This document shows positions 45,986 through 55,101 of a DNA stretch of 64,000 nucleotides, one piece after another. Source of the DNA: Myxococcus flavus. Lineage in GTDB: Bacteria > Myxococcota > Myxococcia > Myxococcales > Myxococcaceae. The notes below the pieces were generated by a model. The model had not been told where the DNA came from, searched no databases, and saw nothing but the letters and a program-made list of their open reading frames with translations. The translations under genes were made by a program, and so were the position numbers. How positions within the stretch are numbered: position 1 is the stretch's first letter; each line of letters begins with the position of its first letter. The stretch is from the NCBI RefSeq assembly GCF_050038885.1, contig NZ_CP143624.1, positions 8,370,001 through 8,434,000 of the forward strand. Direction: 5' to 3'.

Positions 45986-47023
45986 CTAGGGGCGGACGAG
46001 CACCTTGAGGGCTTCGCGCTGGTCCATCGCGCGGTAGCCCGAGGGCACCTCGTCGAGCCCCACCGTCCGGTCGAAGACCTTGCCGGGCCTGACCTTTCCC
46101 TCCAGCACGTCGGGCAGCAGCCGCTCGATGTATGCACGAGCCGGTGCTGGACCGCCGGTCAGCGTGATGTTGTGCCGGAACAGGCTGCCGAAGCCGATGG
46201 GAGCCTCCTCGTACTGCGGCACGCCGACCCGGCTGATGACGCCCCCCGGACGGACGATGCCCACCGCCGTGTCGTAGGCGTCCCGGTAGCCGACCGCTTC
46301 GATGACCACGTGGGTGCCATCACCGTCGGTCAGGTCCCGCACGCGAGCGATTCCCTCCTGCCCTCGCTCGGCGACCACGTCGGTCGCCCCGAACTCACGA
46401 CCGAGGTCCGTGCGGACCTTGTGCCGGCCCATCAGGATGACGCGCTCCGCTCCGAGCTGCCTGGCCGACAGCACCGCGAACAGTCCCACCGCGCCGTCGC
46501 CCACCACGGTGACGGTCGTCCGCGGGCTCACGTTCGCCTTGTACGCGGCGTGGTACCCGGTGCCGTAGACGTCCGACAGCGTCAGGAGCGCCGGCAACAG
46601 CTCCGAGTCCTCACCGACGGCGACCTTGACGAGCGTGCCCTGCGCCTGCGGCACGCGCACCGCCTCGGCCTGGGCACCGCCAACGCCGCCCGCGGCGAAG
46701 AAGCCGCCGTTGCGACACGACGTATGCAGCCCCTCTCGGCAGAACTCGCAGGCATTGTCCGAATAAGCGAATGGCGCGATGACGACATCGCCCTTGCGGA
46801 GCCCGGATACCGCGGCGCCGACCTCCTCGACCACGCCGACGAACTCGTGGCCCATGGGGGTGCCTTCCTGGGAGGCCGCCATATGGTGGTAGGGGTGGAG
46901 GTCACTGCCGCAGATACATGCCCGCAGCACCCGCACGACCGCGTCGGTGGGAAGCTGGAGTCGGGCGTCCGGCACGTTCTCCACGCGCACGTCACCGGCG
47001 CCGTACATCACTGTCGCTCGCAT
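45986..47023 (-). CDS. zinc-dependent medium-chain alcohol dehydrogenase family protein
   Basis: A 345-residue MDR enzyme. The catalytic zinc site is C38-GSD (ACICGSDLHPY) with GHEFVGVVEEVG (His-Glu). The structural-zinc lobe NACEFCREGLHTSC has three cysteines, with the first of the usual four missing. The NAD(P) Rossmann motif is VVGDGAVGLFAVLSARQLGAERV. It oxidises an alcohol or reduces an aldehyde; substrate unknown. ATG at 47023 is preferred over the longer open frame. It is monocistronic and divergent from the sensor kinase. Confidence 0.88.
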   Translation of the reverse strand: MRATVMYGAGDVRVENVPDARLQLPTDAVVRVLRACICGSDLHPYHHMAASQEGTPMGHEFVGVVEEVGAAVSGLRKGDVVIAPFAYSDNACEFCREGLHTSCRNGGFFAAGGVGGAQAEAVRVPQAQGTLVKVAVGEDSELLPALLTLSDVYGTGYHAAYKANVSPRTTVTVVGDGAVGLFAVLSARQLGAERVILMGRHKVRTDLGREFGATDVVAERGQEGIARVRDLTDGDGTHVVIEAVGYRDAYDTAVGIVRPGGVISRVGVPQYEEAPIGFGSLFRHNITLTGGPAPARAYIERLLPDVLEGKVRPGKVFDRTVGLDEVPSGYRAMDQREALKVLVRP

Positions 47024-47478
47024 TCGTCGGTTCCTCGGTCGGAATGGATGTCGGAGGACCGGCCGAAAACGTGAACGTCTCCCTGCCGGCTGAACGCGCC
47101 ACCGCACGGCCAGGGAGCGCAGCAGCCCCGGGCCGTACGCTGAAGCATCTCGACGAGAGATACGCTCCGGCTCCACACGGGACTAGCCGCCCGGGAGTCA
47201 AAAGGTCATGAAGCCATTCTGAACAACGCCGCGCGGCCCCCCCGGGGCAACAGCTCACTCGCCTCGGGCCAGCGCCTGGGCGTAGAGAAGGCACAGCAAA
47301 GCAGACATCCTCACGAGTGCCCGTCAGGCAGTCGCGAGCCCGCTCGGCCGCACGTGTTCCTTCCAGGGCCACGCCCAGTGCGGGCACCCGCAGGCTGCCG
47401 CTGTCATATTGACCTGTTGAGCGGCTTCCCACGAAGGACGCGACAGGTGATGTCCATCTTCGAGGATCAGGTATCGCG
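47024..47478. other. 455-base divergent intergenic region, possible gene remnant at about 47260-47410
   Basis: On the minus strand, part of this gap reads like a protein tail (VPALGVALEGTRAAERARDC, then in another frame MSALLCLLYAQALARGE ending at a TGA), which would need one frameshift to join. I do not recognise the family and no start is visible. The remainder must hold the promoters of the dehydrogenase and kinase genes; the segment TGTCATATTGACCTG near 47401-47416 is the most AT-rich part. Confidence 0.3.
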
Positions 47479-49134
47479 ATGACGAGCGTTGCTGGGGCCA
47501 TCCGTCGACATCACGATGAGATCATCCGACAGTGGTTCGAGCAGGCGTCTCGCGCCGCCTCCGCCCGAGGCCTGGACGGGCCCGAGTTCAGGAACATCAT
47601 GCCTGTCTATCTGGCCTCGCTCGCCGACGAGGATGACGCCCCCGGCGCGCTCGCCAACGACCGACGGGCGCACATCGAGAGCCACGTCGCCGCTCGCCTC
47701 CGGCAGGGCTTCAACGTGGCGGAGGTCGTCGAGGAGTTCGCCATCCTGGGACACTGCATCACCAGCACATGGGCGAACGCTTCGCCTGAAGAGCATCCAG
47801 CCATTCGTGACGTCGAGCGACTCTTTACCGAGCTGCACGCCGCTGCGACCGTCGTGACAGAGCTCTTTGCCCAGCACTTGATGGAGGATGAACAGACGGA
47901 GAAGCGGTACTTGCGGCTCCTCCAGAAGGTGGCCAACGAAGCCCTCGTGGAGGAGACGACGTCCCTGCACGGTCCCTTGAAGGGAGCCCTCGAGTTGATC
48001 ATCGAGGCCATGGGGGCTCAGAGCGCGGCCGTGCTCCTATATGAAGTCGAGGGGAAAAAGCTCGTGACCGCCGCCGCTGCGGGGATGGCGAGCGAGCATC
48101 TGGCGAACTACGCGGCCTCGATAGAGCCCGCGACCTTTCCTGGGATGGTTGCCGCGGGTGGCGAGGAGACCCGCTCGGTCCTGGATGCCGAGACGACGTC
48201 TCTCGAGGTGAGCCCTTCACTGCGCCAGAGCGGGCTGCATTCGCTGCTCGGGGCTCGGCTTTCCCCCCACCGCGCGCTGGTGGGCATCCTCTATGTGGGC
48301 ATTGTCGAGGTACGGGAGTTCACCGCCAGGGAGAAGGCACGGCTCCTCTCACTGGGACAACAGCTCAGCGTCCACCTGGACAACGCCAAGCTGTACGCGA
48401 ATCTTCGTGAGAAAATCGAGGCGTTGCAGACCGAGCGAGAGCTTCGCGAGCACTTTGTCTCGGTCCTCGCCCATGACCTTCGCGGACCGCTGTCGGCGGC
48501 GAGGTCGGGGGCGCAGCTGCTCATGCGGCACCCCGAGCGGCTGGACCAACGACGAGACCTGGCGCTGCGCATCGAACGGAACATCGAACGCACCGACCAG
48601 ATGGTGCGTGACCTGCTCGACGCGAACCGCATCCGCGCAGGCCAGCGGCTCCCGCTTCGCCTCGACACCTGTGACCTTGGCGGAATTGCCCGGGAGGTGG
48701 TCGAAGAGCTCGTTGTGGTCCATGGCGCCCGCTTCGTCCTCCACGCGGAGGAGCGCGTCCGGGGCGTCTGGAGCGCGGAGGAGCTTCATCGCGCGCTCTG
48801 GAACCTGGGCAGCAACGCCGTCAAGTACGGCTCCGCCACGGAGCCCATCACCTTCACGGTCACCCGGACCGGCGACACGGCGCGAGTGTCGGTCCACAAC
48901 CGTGGTCCCGCCATCGCGCCCATGGACCAGGAGCGGATCTTCAAGCCCTTCACGCGAACCCACTCCGCGCAGGAAGGCCCTTCGAAGGGCTGGGGGCTTG
49001 GACTGACGCTCGTCTGGGGGTGCGCGCAAGCCCACGGAGGCAGGGCCGCGGTCCAGAGCGACGCCGCGACCGGAACGACCTTCACCCTGGAGTTGCCGAT
49101 GGATGCCCGCCCCTACCAGCCCCGCGAGCCGTGA
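47479..49134 (+). CDS. sensor histidine kinase with RsbRD-like N-terminus and GAF domain
   Basis: A 551-residue soluble kinase. Residues about 10-135 resemble the RsbRD/RsbT co-antagonist N-terminal helical domain (IRQWFEQASRAASARGL, PVYLASLADEDD). A GAF domain follows (about 160-310, GAQSAAVLLYEVEGKKL, LVGILYVGI). HisKA has the H-box VLAHDLRGPLSAARSG with the phospho-acceptor near residue 332. The HATPase domain has the N-box NLGSNAVKYG and GWGLGLTLVWGCAQAHGG. No receiver or membrane helix is present, so it is a cytoplasmic sensor, perhaps of redox or gas. Its cognate regulator is not next to it. ATG at 47479. Confidence 0.88.
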   Translation: MTSVAGAIRRHHDEIIRQWFEQASRAASARGLDGPEFRNIMPVYLASLADEDDAPGALANDRRAHIESHVAARLRQGFNVAEVVEEFAILGHCITSTWANASPEEHPAIRDVERLFTELHAAATVVTELFAQHLMEDEQTEKRYLRLLQKVANEALVEETTSLHGPLKGALELIIEAMGAQSAAVLLYEVEGKKLVTAAAAGMASEHLANYAASIEPATFPGMVAAGGEETRSVLDAETTSLEVSPSLRQSGLHSLLGARLSPHRALVGILYVGIVEVREFTAREKARLLSLGQQLSVHLDNAKLYANLREKIEALQTERELREHFVSVLAHDLRGPLSAARSGAQLLMRHPERLDQRRDLALRIERNIERTDQMVRDLLDANRIRAGQRLPLRLDTCDLGGIAREVVEELVVVHGARFVLHAEERVRGVWSAEELHRALWNLGSNAVKYGSATEPITFTVTRTGDTARVSVHNRGPAIAPMDQERIFKPFTRTHSAQEGPSKGWGLGLTLVWGCAQAHGGRAAVQSDAATGTTFTLELPMDARPYQPREP

Positions 49135-49200
49135 GCCGCTCTGCCTCCGGTATCGGGCGTTTGCTGACAGGGAGGTGACACGTCAGGGGGTTGTCCAAGC

Positions 49201-50019
49201 ATGGTCCCCTTCGTCTTCGCCGCTCATTGGACGCTGAGCGTGCTCGTCCAGAGCCTCTTCCAGCACCGCTATGCCGCTCACCGCATGTTCACGATGACGC
49301 CGCGCGCCGAACGCGTGCTCCACCTGACCACCGCGCTCGTGCAGGGCTCGAGCTACCTCGACCCACGCGCCTACGCCATCCTGCATCGTGAACACCATGC
49401 CTATGCGGACACCGCCCGCGACCCGCACTCCCCCGCGCACCACGAGCACCTGCCGCGCATGATGCTGGCGACGGGGCGTCGCTATGGAGGCCTGCTCACG
49501 AGGAACATCCGGCCAGAGGCACGCTTCATCGGTGGCTACCCCGAGTGGACCGCCGTGGACCGCTTCTTCAGCGGCTGGCCCTCGCGCCTGGGGTTTGGCG
49601 CGCTCTACACGCTCTTCTACAAGCGCTTCGCCACGCGCTGGTGGCACTGGGCGCTCCTCCCCATGCACTTCGTGATGGGGCCCGTGCATGGCGCCATCGT
49701 GAACTGGTGCGGGCACCGGTATGGCTACCGCAACTTCGCGACCCGAGACCAATCGCGCAACACGCTGCCCCTGGACGTGGTGTGCATGGGCGAGCTGTTC
49801 CAGAACAATCACCACGCCCGGCCGGCGAGCCCCAACTTCGCGGCGAAGCGCTTCGAGATGGACCCTACCTGGCAGGTGATGCGGCTGCTCGCACGGCTGA
49901 AGCTCATCCAGCTGGGCCAGGTGGCCCGTGAGGAGGCAACCCGGACAGCGGAGGGAAGCCGGCGCGTGCCGCTCAAGACTTCCCGCCCCGCGGCAGCAGC
50001 GTCTCCACCATCCCCTTGA
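49201..50019 (+). CDS. acyl-CoA / fatty acid desaturase
   Basis: A 272-residue membrane enzyme of the delta-9 (stearoyl-CoA) desaturase family. Histidine boxes are HRYAAHR (about 22-28), HREHHAY (about 62-68) and QNNHHARP (about 203). With two or three hydrophobic stretches it would introduce a double bond in saturated acyl chains using O2 and cytochrome b5- or ferredoxin-like electrons. It is short at the N-terminus against the family, so an upstream start is possible but no better candidate is seen. Its 3' end overlaps the convergent thiamine-diphosphate enzyme gene by 47 bases. Confidence 0.85.
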   Translation: MVPFVFAAHWTLSVLVQSLFQHRYAAHRMFTMTPRAERVLHLTTALVQGSSYLDPRAYAILHREHHAYADTARDPHSPAHHEHLPRMMLATGRRYGGLLTRNIRPEARFIGGYPEWTAVDRFFSGWPSRLGFGALYTLFYKRFATRWWHWALLPMHFVMGPVHGAIVNWCGHRYGYRNFATRDQSRNTLPLDVVCMGELFQNNHHARPASPNFAAKRFEMDPTWQVMRLLARLKLIQLGQVAREEATRTAEGSRRVPLKTSRPAAAASPPSP

Positions 50020-51763
50020 GGGACTGCTTGAGGACGCCGCCCGCATCCACGTCGCCCTTGGCCAGCGCCTCGGCGTAGTGCTTCGCCTGCTCGAAGGTGA
50101 TGTGGGGCGGCAGCAGCGGCACGTCCGGATCGACGTAGGCCTCGTAGACGACGGGACGGTCGGAGCTCAGGGCCTCGTCCCAGGCGCGGCCCACCGACTC
50201 CGGCCGGTCCACGCGGATGCCTTTGAAGCCCAGGGACTCCGCGTAGGCCGCGTACGGGAAGTCTGGCAGGTCCTGCGACGCGGGCAGCTTGGGGTCACCC
50301 GCCAGCACGCGCTGCTCCCACGTCACCATGTTGAGGTCCCGGTTGTTGAGGACCATGACGATGAAGCGCGGGTCCTTCCATTCCTTCCAGTACTTCGCCA
50401 CGGTGACGAGCTCGGCGTTGCCGTTCATCTGCATGGCGCCGTCACCCACGAGGGCGATGACGGGCCGGTGGGGGAAGGCGAACTTGGCGCCAATAGCGTA
50501 GGGCACGCCGCAGCCCATGGTGGCCAGGTTGCCGGAAAGGGACGCCATCATCCCCCGGCGCATCCTCAGGTACTGGGCGTACCAGCTCGTGCCGGAGCCT
50601 GAATCCGCCGTGAGGATGACGTCGTCCGGCAGCCGGGGGGACAGCTCGTAGAACACGCGCCGCGGATTGACGGGGTTCGCGCTGTCCAGCGCCAGCGCCT
50701 CCGCCGTCTTCTCCCACTGCCGCACGCTCTTCACCACGGTGTCGCGCCAGCTCCGGTCCTTCTTGTGCTCGAGCATGGGAATCAGGGCCTTCAGCGTCTC
50801 GTGGCTGTCCCCTACCAGCGCCACCTCCATGGGGTAGCGGATGGCCAGCATCCGGCCGTCGATGTCGATCTGCACGCCTCGGGCCTGCCCCTCCTTCGGA
50901 AGGAACTCCGAATACGGGAAGCTGGTGCCCACCATGAGCAGCGTGTCGCACTCCGACATCAGGTCCCAGCTCGCCTTGGTGCCCAGCAGGCCGATGGAGC
51001 CGGTGACATAGGGCAGGTCATCCGGCAGCACCGCCTTGCCCAGCAGCGCCTTCGCCACGCCCGCGCCCAGCAGCTCCGCCACGTGCATCACCTCGTCCGC
51101 CGCGCACTGCGCCCCGGCGCCCACCAGCATCGCCACCTTCTTCCCGGCGTTGAGGACGTCCGCCGCCCGCCGGAGGTCCCGCTCGCGCGGCAGCACGCGC
51201 GGCACGGTGTGGCCCACGCTGGAATGCAGCGTGCCGTGGGCGTGCGGCGGCTTGTGGTAGTCCTCTTCCTGGACGTCGTTGGGGATGATGATGCACGTCA
51301 CCGTGCGCTCGTAGATGGCCACCCGCAGCGCCCGGTCCACCGCGTGCCGCATCGCGGACGGGCTGGTCACCATGGTGATGTACTCGCTGGCCACGTCCTT
51401 GAAGAGCGACATCAGGTCCACCTCCTGCTGGAAGTGGCCGCCCAGCGCGGCCCGCGTCTGCTGGCCGACGATGGCCACCACCGGCTGGTGGTCCAGCTTC
51501 GCGTCGTAGAGGCCGTTGAGCAGGTGGATGGCCCCGGGTCCCGAGGTGGCGAGGCACACGCCCGGCTCGCCGGTGAACTTCGCATGCGCGCAGGCCATGA
51601 AGGCGGACATCTCCTCGTGGCGCGTCTGCACGAAGCGGAACTCCGTGGTGCGGCCGAGCGCACCGAGCACGCCGTTGATGCCATCACCGGGGTAGCCATA
51701 GATGCGGCGGACGCCCCACTGCGAGAGGCGGTGGAGCAGGTAGTCGGAGACGGTGGCGCTCAT
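49973..51763 (-). CDS. thiamine-diphosphate enzyme, PoxB-like (pyruvate oxidase/dehydrogenase family)
   Basis: A 596-residue three-domain TPP enzyme. The N-terminal part has GYPGDGINGVLGAL and the catalytic Glu in RHEEMSAFMA. The middle domain (GAGAQCAADEV, GLLGTKASWDLMSECDTLLMVGTSFPYSEFLP) is most like PoxB. The C-terminal TPP motif is GDGAMQMNGNAELVTVAKYWKEWKDPRFIVMVLNN. PoxB decarboxylates pyruvate to acetate and CO2, giving electrons to quinone; the exact substrate here is unproven. The ATG at 51763 follows GAGGAGCCCGTC. It is divergent from the Mrp operon. Confidence 0.85.
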   Translation of the reverse strand: MSATVSDYLLHRLSQWGVRRIYGYPGDGINGVLGALGRTTEFRFVQTRHEEMSAFMACAHAKFTGEPGVCLATSGPGAIHLLNGLYDAKLDHQPVVAIVGQQTRAALGGHFQQEVDLMSLFKDVASEYITMVTSPSAMRHAVDRALRVAIYERTVTCIIIPNDVQEEDYHKPPHAHGTLHSSVGHTVPRVLPRERDLRRAADVLNAGKKVAMLVGAGAQCAADEVMHVAELLGAGVAKALLGKAVLPDDLPYVTGSIGLLGTKASWDLMSECDTLLMVGTSFPYSEFLPKEGQARGVQIDIDGRMLAIRYPMEVALVGDSHETLKALIPMLEHKKDRSWRDTVVKSVRQWEKTAEALALDSANPVNPRRVFYELSPRLPDDVILTADSGSGTSWYAQYLRMRRGMMASLSGNLATMGCGVPYAIGAKFAFPHRPVIALVGDGAMQMNGNAELVTVAKYWKEWKDPRFIVMVLNNRDLNMVTWEQRVLAGDPKLPASQDLPDFPYAAYAESLGFKGIRVDRPESVGRAWDEALSSDRPVVYEAYVDPDVPLLPPHITFEQAKHYAEALAKGDVDAGGVLKQSLKGMVETLLPRGGKS

Positions 51764-51888
51764 GACGGGCTCCTCGGGGTTCGGGGACGCCATGAAGCTA
51801 CGCACCTGGTCGCCAACGCCCGCTGCGGAGCACCCATCCGCCCGTCCAGCGGCCGGGGCGGCGGGCGGGCACTGCTGGACACTTCGTC

Positions 51889-51908
51889 CCAGGGGGCCCC
51901 CTGGGAAT
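51889..51908. promoter_or_regulatory. 20-bp perfect palindrome in the poxB-like / mrpA divergent promoter region
   Basis: TCCCAGGGGG followed by its reverse complement CCCCCTGGGA, with no spacer, 126 bases before the PoxB-like start and 82 before mrpA. A loop-free palindrome in a divergent promoter region suits a dimeric regulator binding site, possibly controlling both units. Confidence 0.45.
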
Positions 51909-51989
51909 GTCCACCACTGGCCCCAAGCGCGCGTGTACCAGCAAGAAGCGTGGAGGCCGCCCCCGGGCAATGGCCAGCTTGCAGCACCC

Positions 51990-54299
51990 ATGGCTCTGAG
52001 CCTCGCCTTCTTCGTGCCCTTCATCGCCGCCGCCCTGGCCGTGCTGCTCACGCGGCTGAGCCAGAGAGGGGCCGGCTGGGTGCTGGCCATGTTCCCGGCA
52101 GGGCTGGCGGTCTGGTTCGGCGCGCAGGTGCCCGCCATCGTCCGGGGCGAGGTGCGGTCCGTCAGCCTGCGGTGGATGCCGGACCTGGGCATCGACTTCG
52201 CGCTGCGGCTGGACGCCCTGGCCCTGTTGATGGCGCTGCTCATCACCGGGCTGGGAACGCTCGTGGTCATCTACGCGGGCCGCTATCTGGTCCACCATGA
52301 GGTCCTGGGCCGCTTCTACGGCTGGCTCCTGCTCTTCATGGGCGGGATGCTGGGCATCGTCCTCGCGGACAACACGCTCCTGCTCTTCGTTTGCTGGGAG
52401 GTGACGACCTTCGCCTCCTTCATCCTCATCGGCTTCGAGCATAAGGAGGACGCGGCCCGTGAGTCCGCGCAGCGGGCCCTGCTCATCACCGCGCTGGGCG
52501 GCCAGTCGCTCCTGGTGGGACTGCTGTTGATGGGGGACGTGGTGGGGTCGCTGTCCATCTCCGGCACGCTCGCCGCCGCGGAGACGGTGCGCGACAGCCC
52601 GCGCTACCTGGCCATCCTTCTGCTGGTGCTGGGCGGAGCCTTCACGAAGTCCGCGCAGGTGCCCTTCCACACCTGGCTGCCAGGCGCGATGACCGCACCC
52701 ACACCGGTGAGCGCGTACCTCCACTCCGCGACGATGGTGAAGGCCGGCGTATTCCTCCTCGCCCGCCTGGCGCCGGTGCTTGGGGGAACGCCCGAGTGGG
52801 AAACCATCCTGACGGTGGTGGGGGCGGTGACCATGGTGCTGGGCGCGCTCCTGGCCCTGGGCCACACCGACCTCAAGCTCGTGCTCGCCTATGCGACGGT
52901 GAGCGTCCTGGGCGCGCTGGTGATGCTGCTGGGCCAGGGCACCGCGGCCGCCATCCAGGCCATGGTGACCTTCCTCACCGCGCACGCGCTCTACAAGGGC
53001 ACCCTCTTCCTGGTCGCGGGCTCGGTGGACCACGAGACAGGGACACGCGACCTGACGCACCTGAGCGGCCTGCGCAAGCACCTGCCCCTGACGGCGGCCG
53101 CGGCGGCGGCCGCCGCTCTGTCCATGATGGGCATCCCCCCGCTCTTCGGCTTCGTGGGCAAGGAGCTCATCTACGAGGCGTGCCTGAAAGGCCCCGGCGG
53201 ATGGCCGCTGGCGCTGGCGGCGATGGTGGGCTTCAGCGGCATGGTGGCCGCGGCGCTTCGCGTCGGTGTGCAGCCCTTCGTGGGCCGCACCTTCCACGCG
53301 GACAAGCCCGAGGCGGGGATCCATGAAGCCCCCCTGTCCATGTGGCTGGGGCCCGCGTTGCTCGCCGCCACGGGCCTGGCGCTGGGCCTGGTGCCCTGGG
53401 CCATCCAACCCCTCCTGGCCACCGCGGCCACGGATATCGGCGGCGGCCTGGCCGCGGGCCTGAAGCTGACGCTGTGGCACGGCGTGACGCCGGCGCTGGG
53501 CCTGAGCGCGGCGAGCCTCGCCCTGGGCGGCGGCCTCTTCGCGCTGCGCCGGCCCGTGCTTCACTGCTTGAAGACGCTGAACCTCGGCGATTACGGCCCG
53601 GAGCGGCTGTACCAGGCGTCGCTCATCGGCCTGATGAAGCTGTCCTCGTCCATGACGAGGCTGCTGCAGAACGGCTCGCTGCACCAGTACATCGTCGTCA
53701 CCATGGCCACTTTCGGGGGGGTGGTGGGGCTCGGGGTGGTGCTGCGGCTGTGGGCATGGCCCCGGGAGGTTTCCACGGACATCCTGCCGCACGAGGTGGT
53801 GGTGCTCGCGGGCATCCTGGTGTCGGCGGTGCTGGCCGTGGTGTCGAGATCGGCGCTCACGTCCATCCTCGCGCTGGGGGCGCTGGGCCTGGCGGAGGCG
53901 CTGCTGTACGTCTTCTTCGCCGCGCCGGACCTGGCGATGACGCAAGTGGTGGTGCAGACGCTCACCGTCATCCTGTTCGCGCTCGTGTTCGCCCGCTTCC
54001 CGGTGCAGCCGCACGAGCACCGCTTCCGCTGGTGGACGGCGGCGCTGCCTCTGGCGGTGGGCGCTGTCATCACCTGGACCCTGCTTCACGTGGCGTCGAT
54101 GCCGTCGCACCGACGGCTGGCGGACTACTACGCAGCGCAGAGCGTTCCCCAGGGCAAGGGGCTGAACATCGTCAACGTCATCCTGGTGGACTTCCGGTCG
54201 CTCGACACGCTCGGAGAGACCACGGTGCTGGCGACATCCGGGCTGGGTGTCTATCTCCTGTTCCGCACACGAACGCGGCGAAAGGAGAGGCAGGTATGA
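51990..54299 (+). CDS. mrpA: Mrp-type Na+/H+ antiporter subunit A
   Basis: A 769-residue membrane protein with about 20 hydrophobic segments, related to NADH dehydrogenase subunit 5 plus the extra MrpA C-terminal part. Proton-path signature TWLPGAMTAPTPVSAYLHSATMVKAG is near residue 230, and VTFLTAHALYKGTLFLVAGSVDHETGTRD near 330. The C-terminal MbhD-like region (ILALGALGLAEALLYVFFAAPDLAMTQ) and a final membrane helix complete it. Mrp antiporters export Na+ against protons. The ATG at 51990 has no obvious ribosome-binding site. Its stop overlaps mrpB (ATGA). Confidence 0.92.
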   Translation: MALSLAFFVPFIAAALAVLLTRLSQRGAGWVLAMFPAGLAVWFGAQVPAIVRGEVRSVSLRWMPDLGIDFALRLDALALLMALLITGLGTLVVIYAGRYLVHHEVLGRFYGWLLLFMGGMLGIVLADNTLLLFVCWEVTTFASFILIGFEHKEDAARESAQRALLITALGGQSLLVGLLLMGDVVGSLSISGTLAAAETVRDSPRYLAILLLVLGGAFTKSAQVPFHTWLPGAMTAPTPVSAYLHSATMVKAGVFLLARLAPVLGGTPEWETILTVVGAVTMVLGALLALGHTDLKLVLAYATVSVLGALVMLLGQGTAAAIQAMVTFLTAHALYKGTLFLVAGSVDHETGTRDLTHLSGLRKHLPLTAAAAAAAALSMMGIPPLFGFVGKELIYEACLKGPGGWPLALAAMVGFSGMVAAALRVGVQPFVGRTFHADKPEAGIHEAPLSMWLGPALLAATGLALGLVPWAIQPLLATAATDIGGGLAAGLKLTLWHGVTPALGLSAASLALGGGLFALRRPVLHCLKTLNLGDYGPERLYQASLIGLMKLSSSMTRLLQNGSLHQYIVVTMATFGGVVGLGVVLRLWAWPREVSTDILPHEVVVLAGILVSAVLAVVSRSALTSILALGALGLAEALLYVFFAAPDLAMTQVVVQTLTVILFALVFARFPVQPHEHRFRWWTAALPLAVGAVITWTLLHVASMPSHRRLADYYAAQSVPQGKGLNIVNVILVDFRSLDTLGETTVLATSGLGVYLLFRTRTRRKERQV

Positions 54300-54739
54300 G
54301 TCCCGTGGTGATGCACACCGTGGCGCGGATGATGACACCGGTTCTGCTCCTCGTGTCCCTGGTGCTGGGCGTGCGGGGCCACGACATCCCCGGTGGCGGC
54401 TTCGTCGGGGGCCTGATGGCGGCGACCGCGTTCGCCTTGCAGATGGTGGCCTTCGGTCGGCCGGCCGCGATCAAGCAACTCCGGGTGCACCCCACGCGGC
54501 TGGCGGCGGCGGGGCTCCTCGTGGCGCTGGGCAGCGGCGTCCCCGCGATGCTGGAGGGCAACGCGTTCCTGTCGAGCGACTGGGCCGAGTTTCCCCTGCC
54601 GTGGTCCGGCAGTCTCAAGGTGGGCACGCCACAGGTCTTCGACGTCGGCGTGTACCTGGCCGTGCTGGGCACGGCGATGTCATTCATCCTGGGCATGGGC
54701 CGCGGCGAGGACACCACCGTGCCGGAGGCGAGGACCTAG
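54296..54739 (+). CDS. mrpB: Mrp-type Na+/H+ antiporter subunit B
   Basis: A 147-residue membrane subunit with four hydrophobic segments, typical in length for MrpB. RGHDIPGGGFVGGLMAATAFALQMVAFG is its conserved glycine-rich part. It overlaps mrpA by four bases and lies two bases before mrpC, so translation is coupled. It is required for assembly of the seven-subunit complex. Confidence 0.92.
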   Translation: MSPVVMHTVARMMTPVLLLVSLVLGVRGHDIPGGGFVGGLMAATAFALQMVAFGRPAAIKQLRVHPTRLAAAGLLVALGSGVPAMLEGNAFLSSDWAEFPLPWSGSLKVGTPQVFDVGVYLAVLGTAMSFILGMGRGEDTTVPEART

Positions 54740-54741
54740 CC

Positions 54742-55101
54742 ATGGAACTGTTCCTCGCGCTCACCGTGGGCGGCCTCTTCGCGGCGGGGCTCTACTGCCT
54801 GATGCTCCACAGCGTCGTGCGGCTGGCGCTGGGCCTGGTGCTGCTGGGCAGCGCCGCCAACCTGCTGCTGTTCACCGTGAACGGGCTACAGCGGGGCTTC
54901 GCGCCGCTGGTGCCGGAGGGCCAGGAGGCGCTCTCCGCCCCCTTCGCGGACCCCGTGCCACAGGCCTTCATCCTGACCGCCATCGTCATCAACTTCGGGC
55001 TGCTCGCGCTGCTGCTGGTGCTGGTGCACCGGGCCGCGCAGGAGACGGGCACCGACGACACCCGCGTGCTGCGCACCGAGCTGAAGGACTCCCAGCAATG
55101 A
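54742..55101 (+). CDS. mrpC: Mrp-type Na+/H+ antiporter subunit C (NuoK-like)
   Basis: A 119-residue NuoK homologue with three hydrophobic helices (ALTVGGLFAAGLYCLMLHSV, LVLLGSAANLLLFTVNGL, QAFILTAIVINFGLLALLLVLVHR). TAIVINFGLLAL is the conserved Mrp/NuoK segment. The C-terminal tail is short and charged. The ATG follows the mrpB stop by two bases, and the stop overlaps the mrpD start (ATGA). Confidence 0.92.
   Translation: MELFLALTVGGLFAAGLYCLMLHSVVRLALGLVLLGSAANLLLFTVNGLQRGFAPLVPEGQEALSAPFADPVPQAFILTAIVINFGLLALLLVLVHRAAQETGTDDTRVLRTELKDSQQ

Noticed and set aside
51798..54338. 846-codon minus-strand frame antisense to mrpA
   Set aside because: Gln/His/Arg-rich product with no recognisable fold, opposite a clearly conserved membrane protein.
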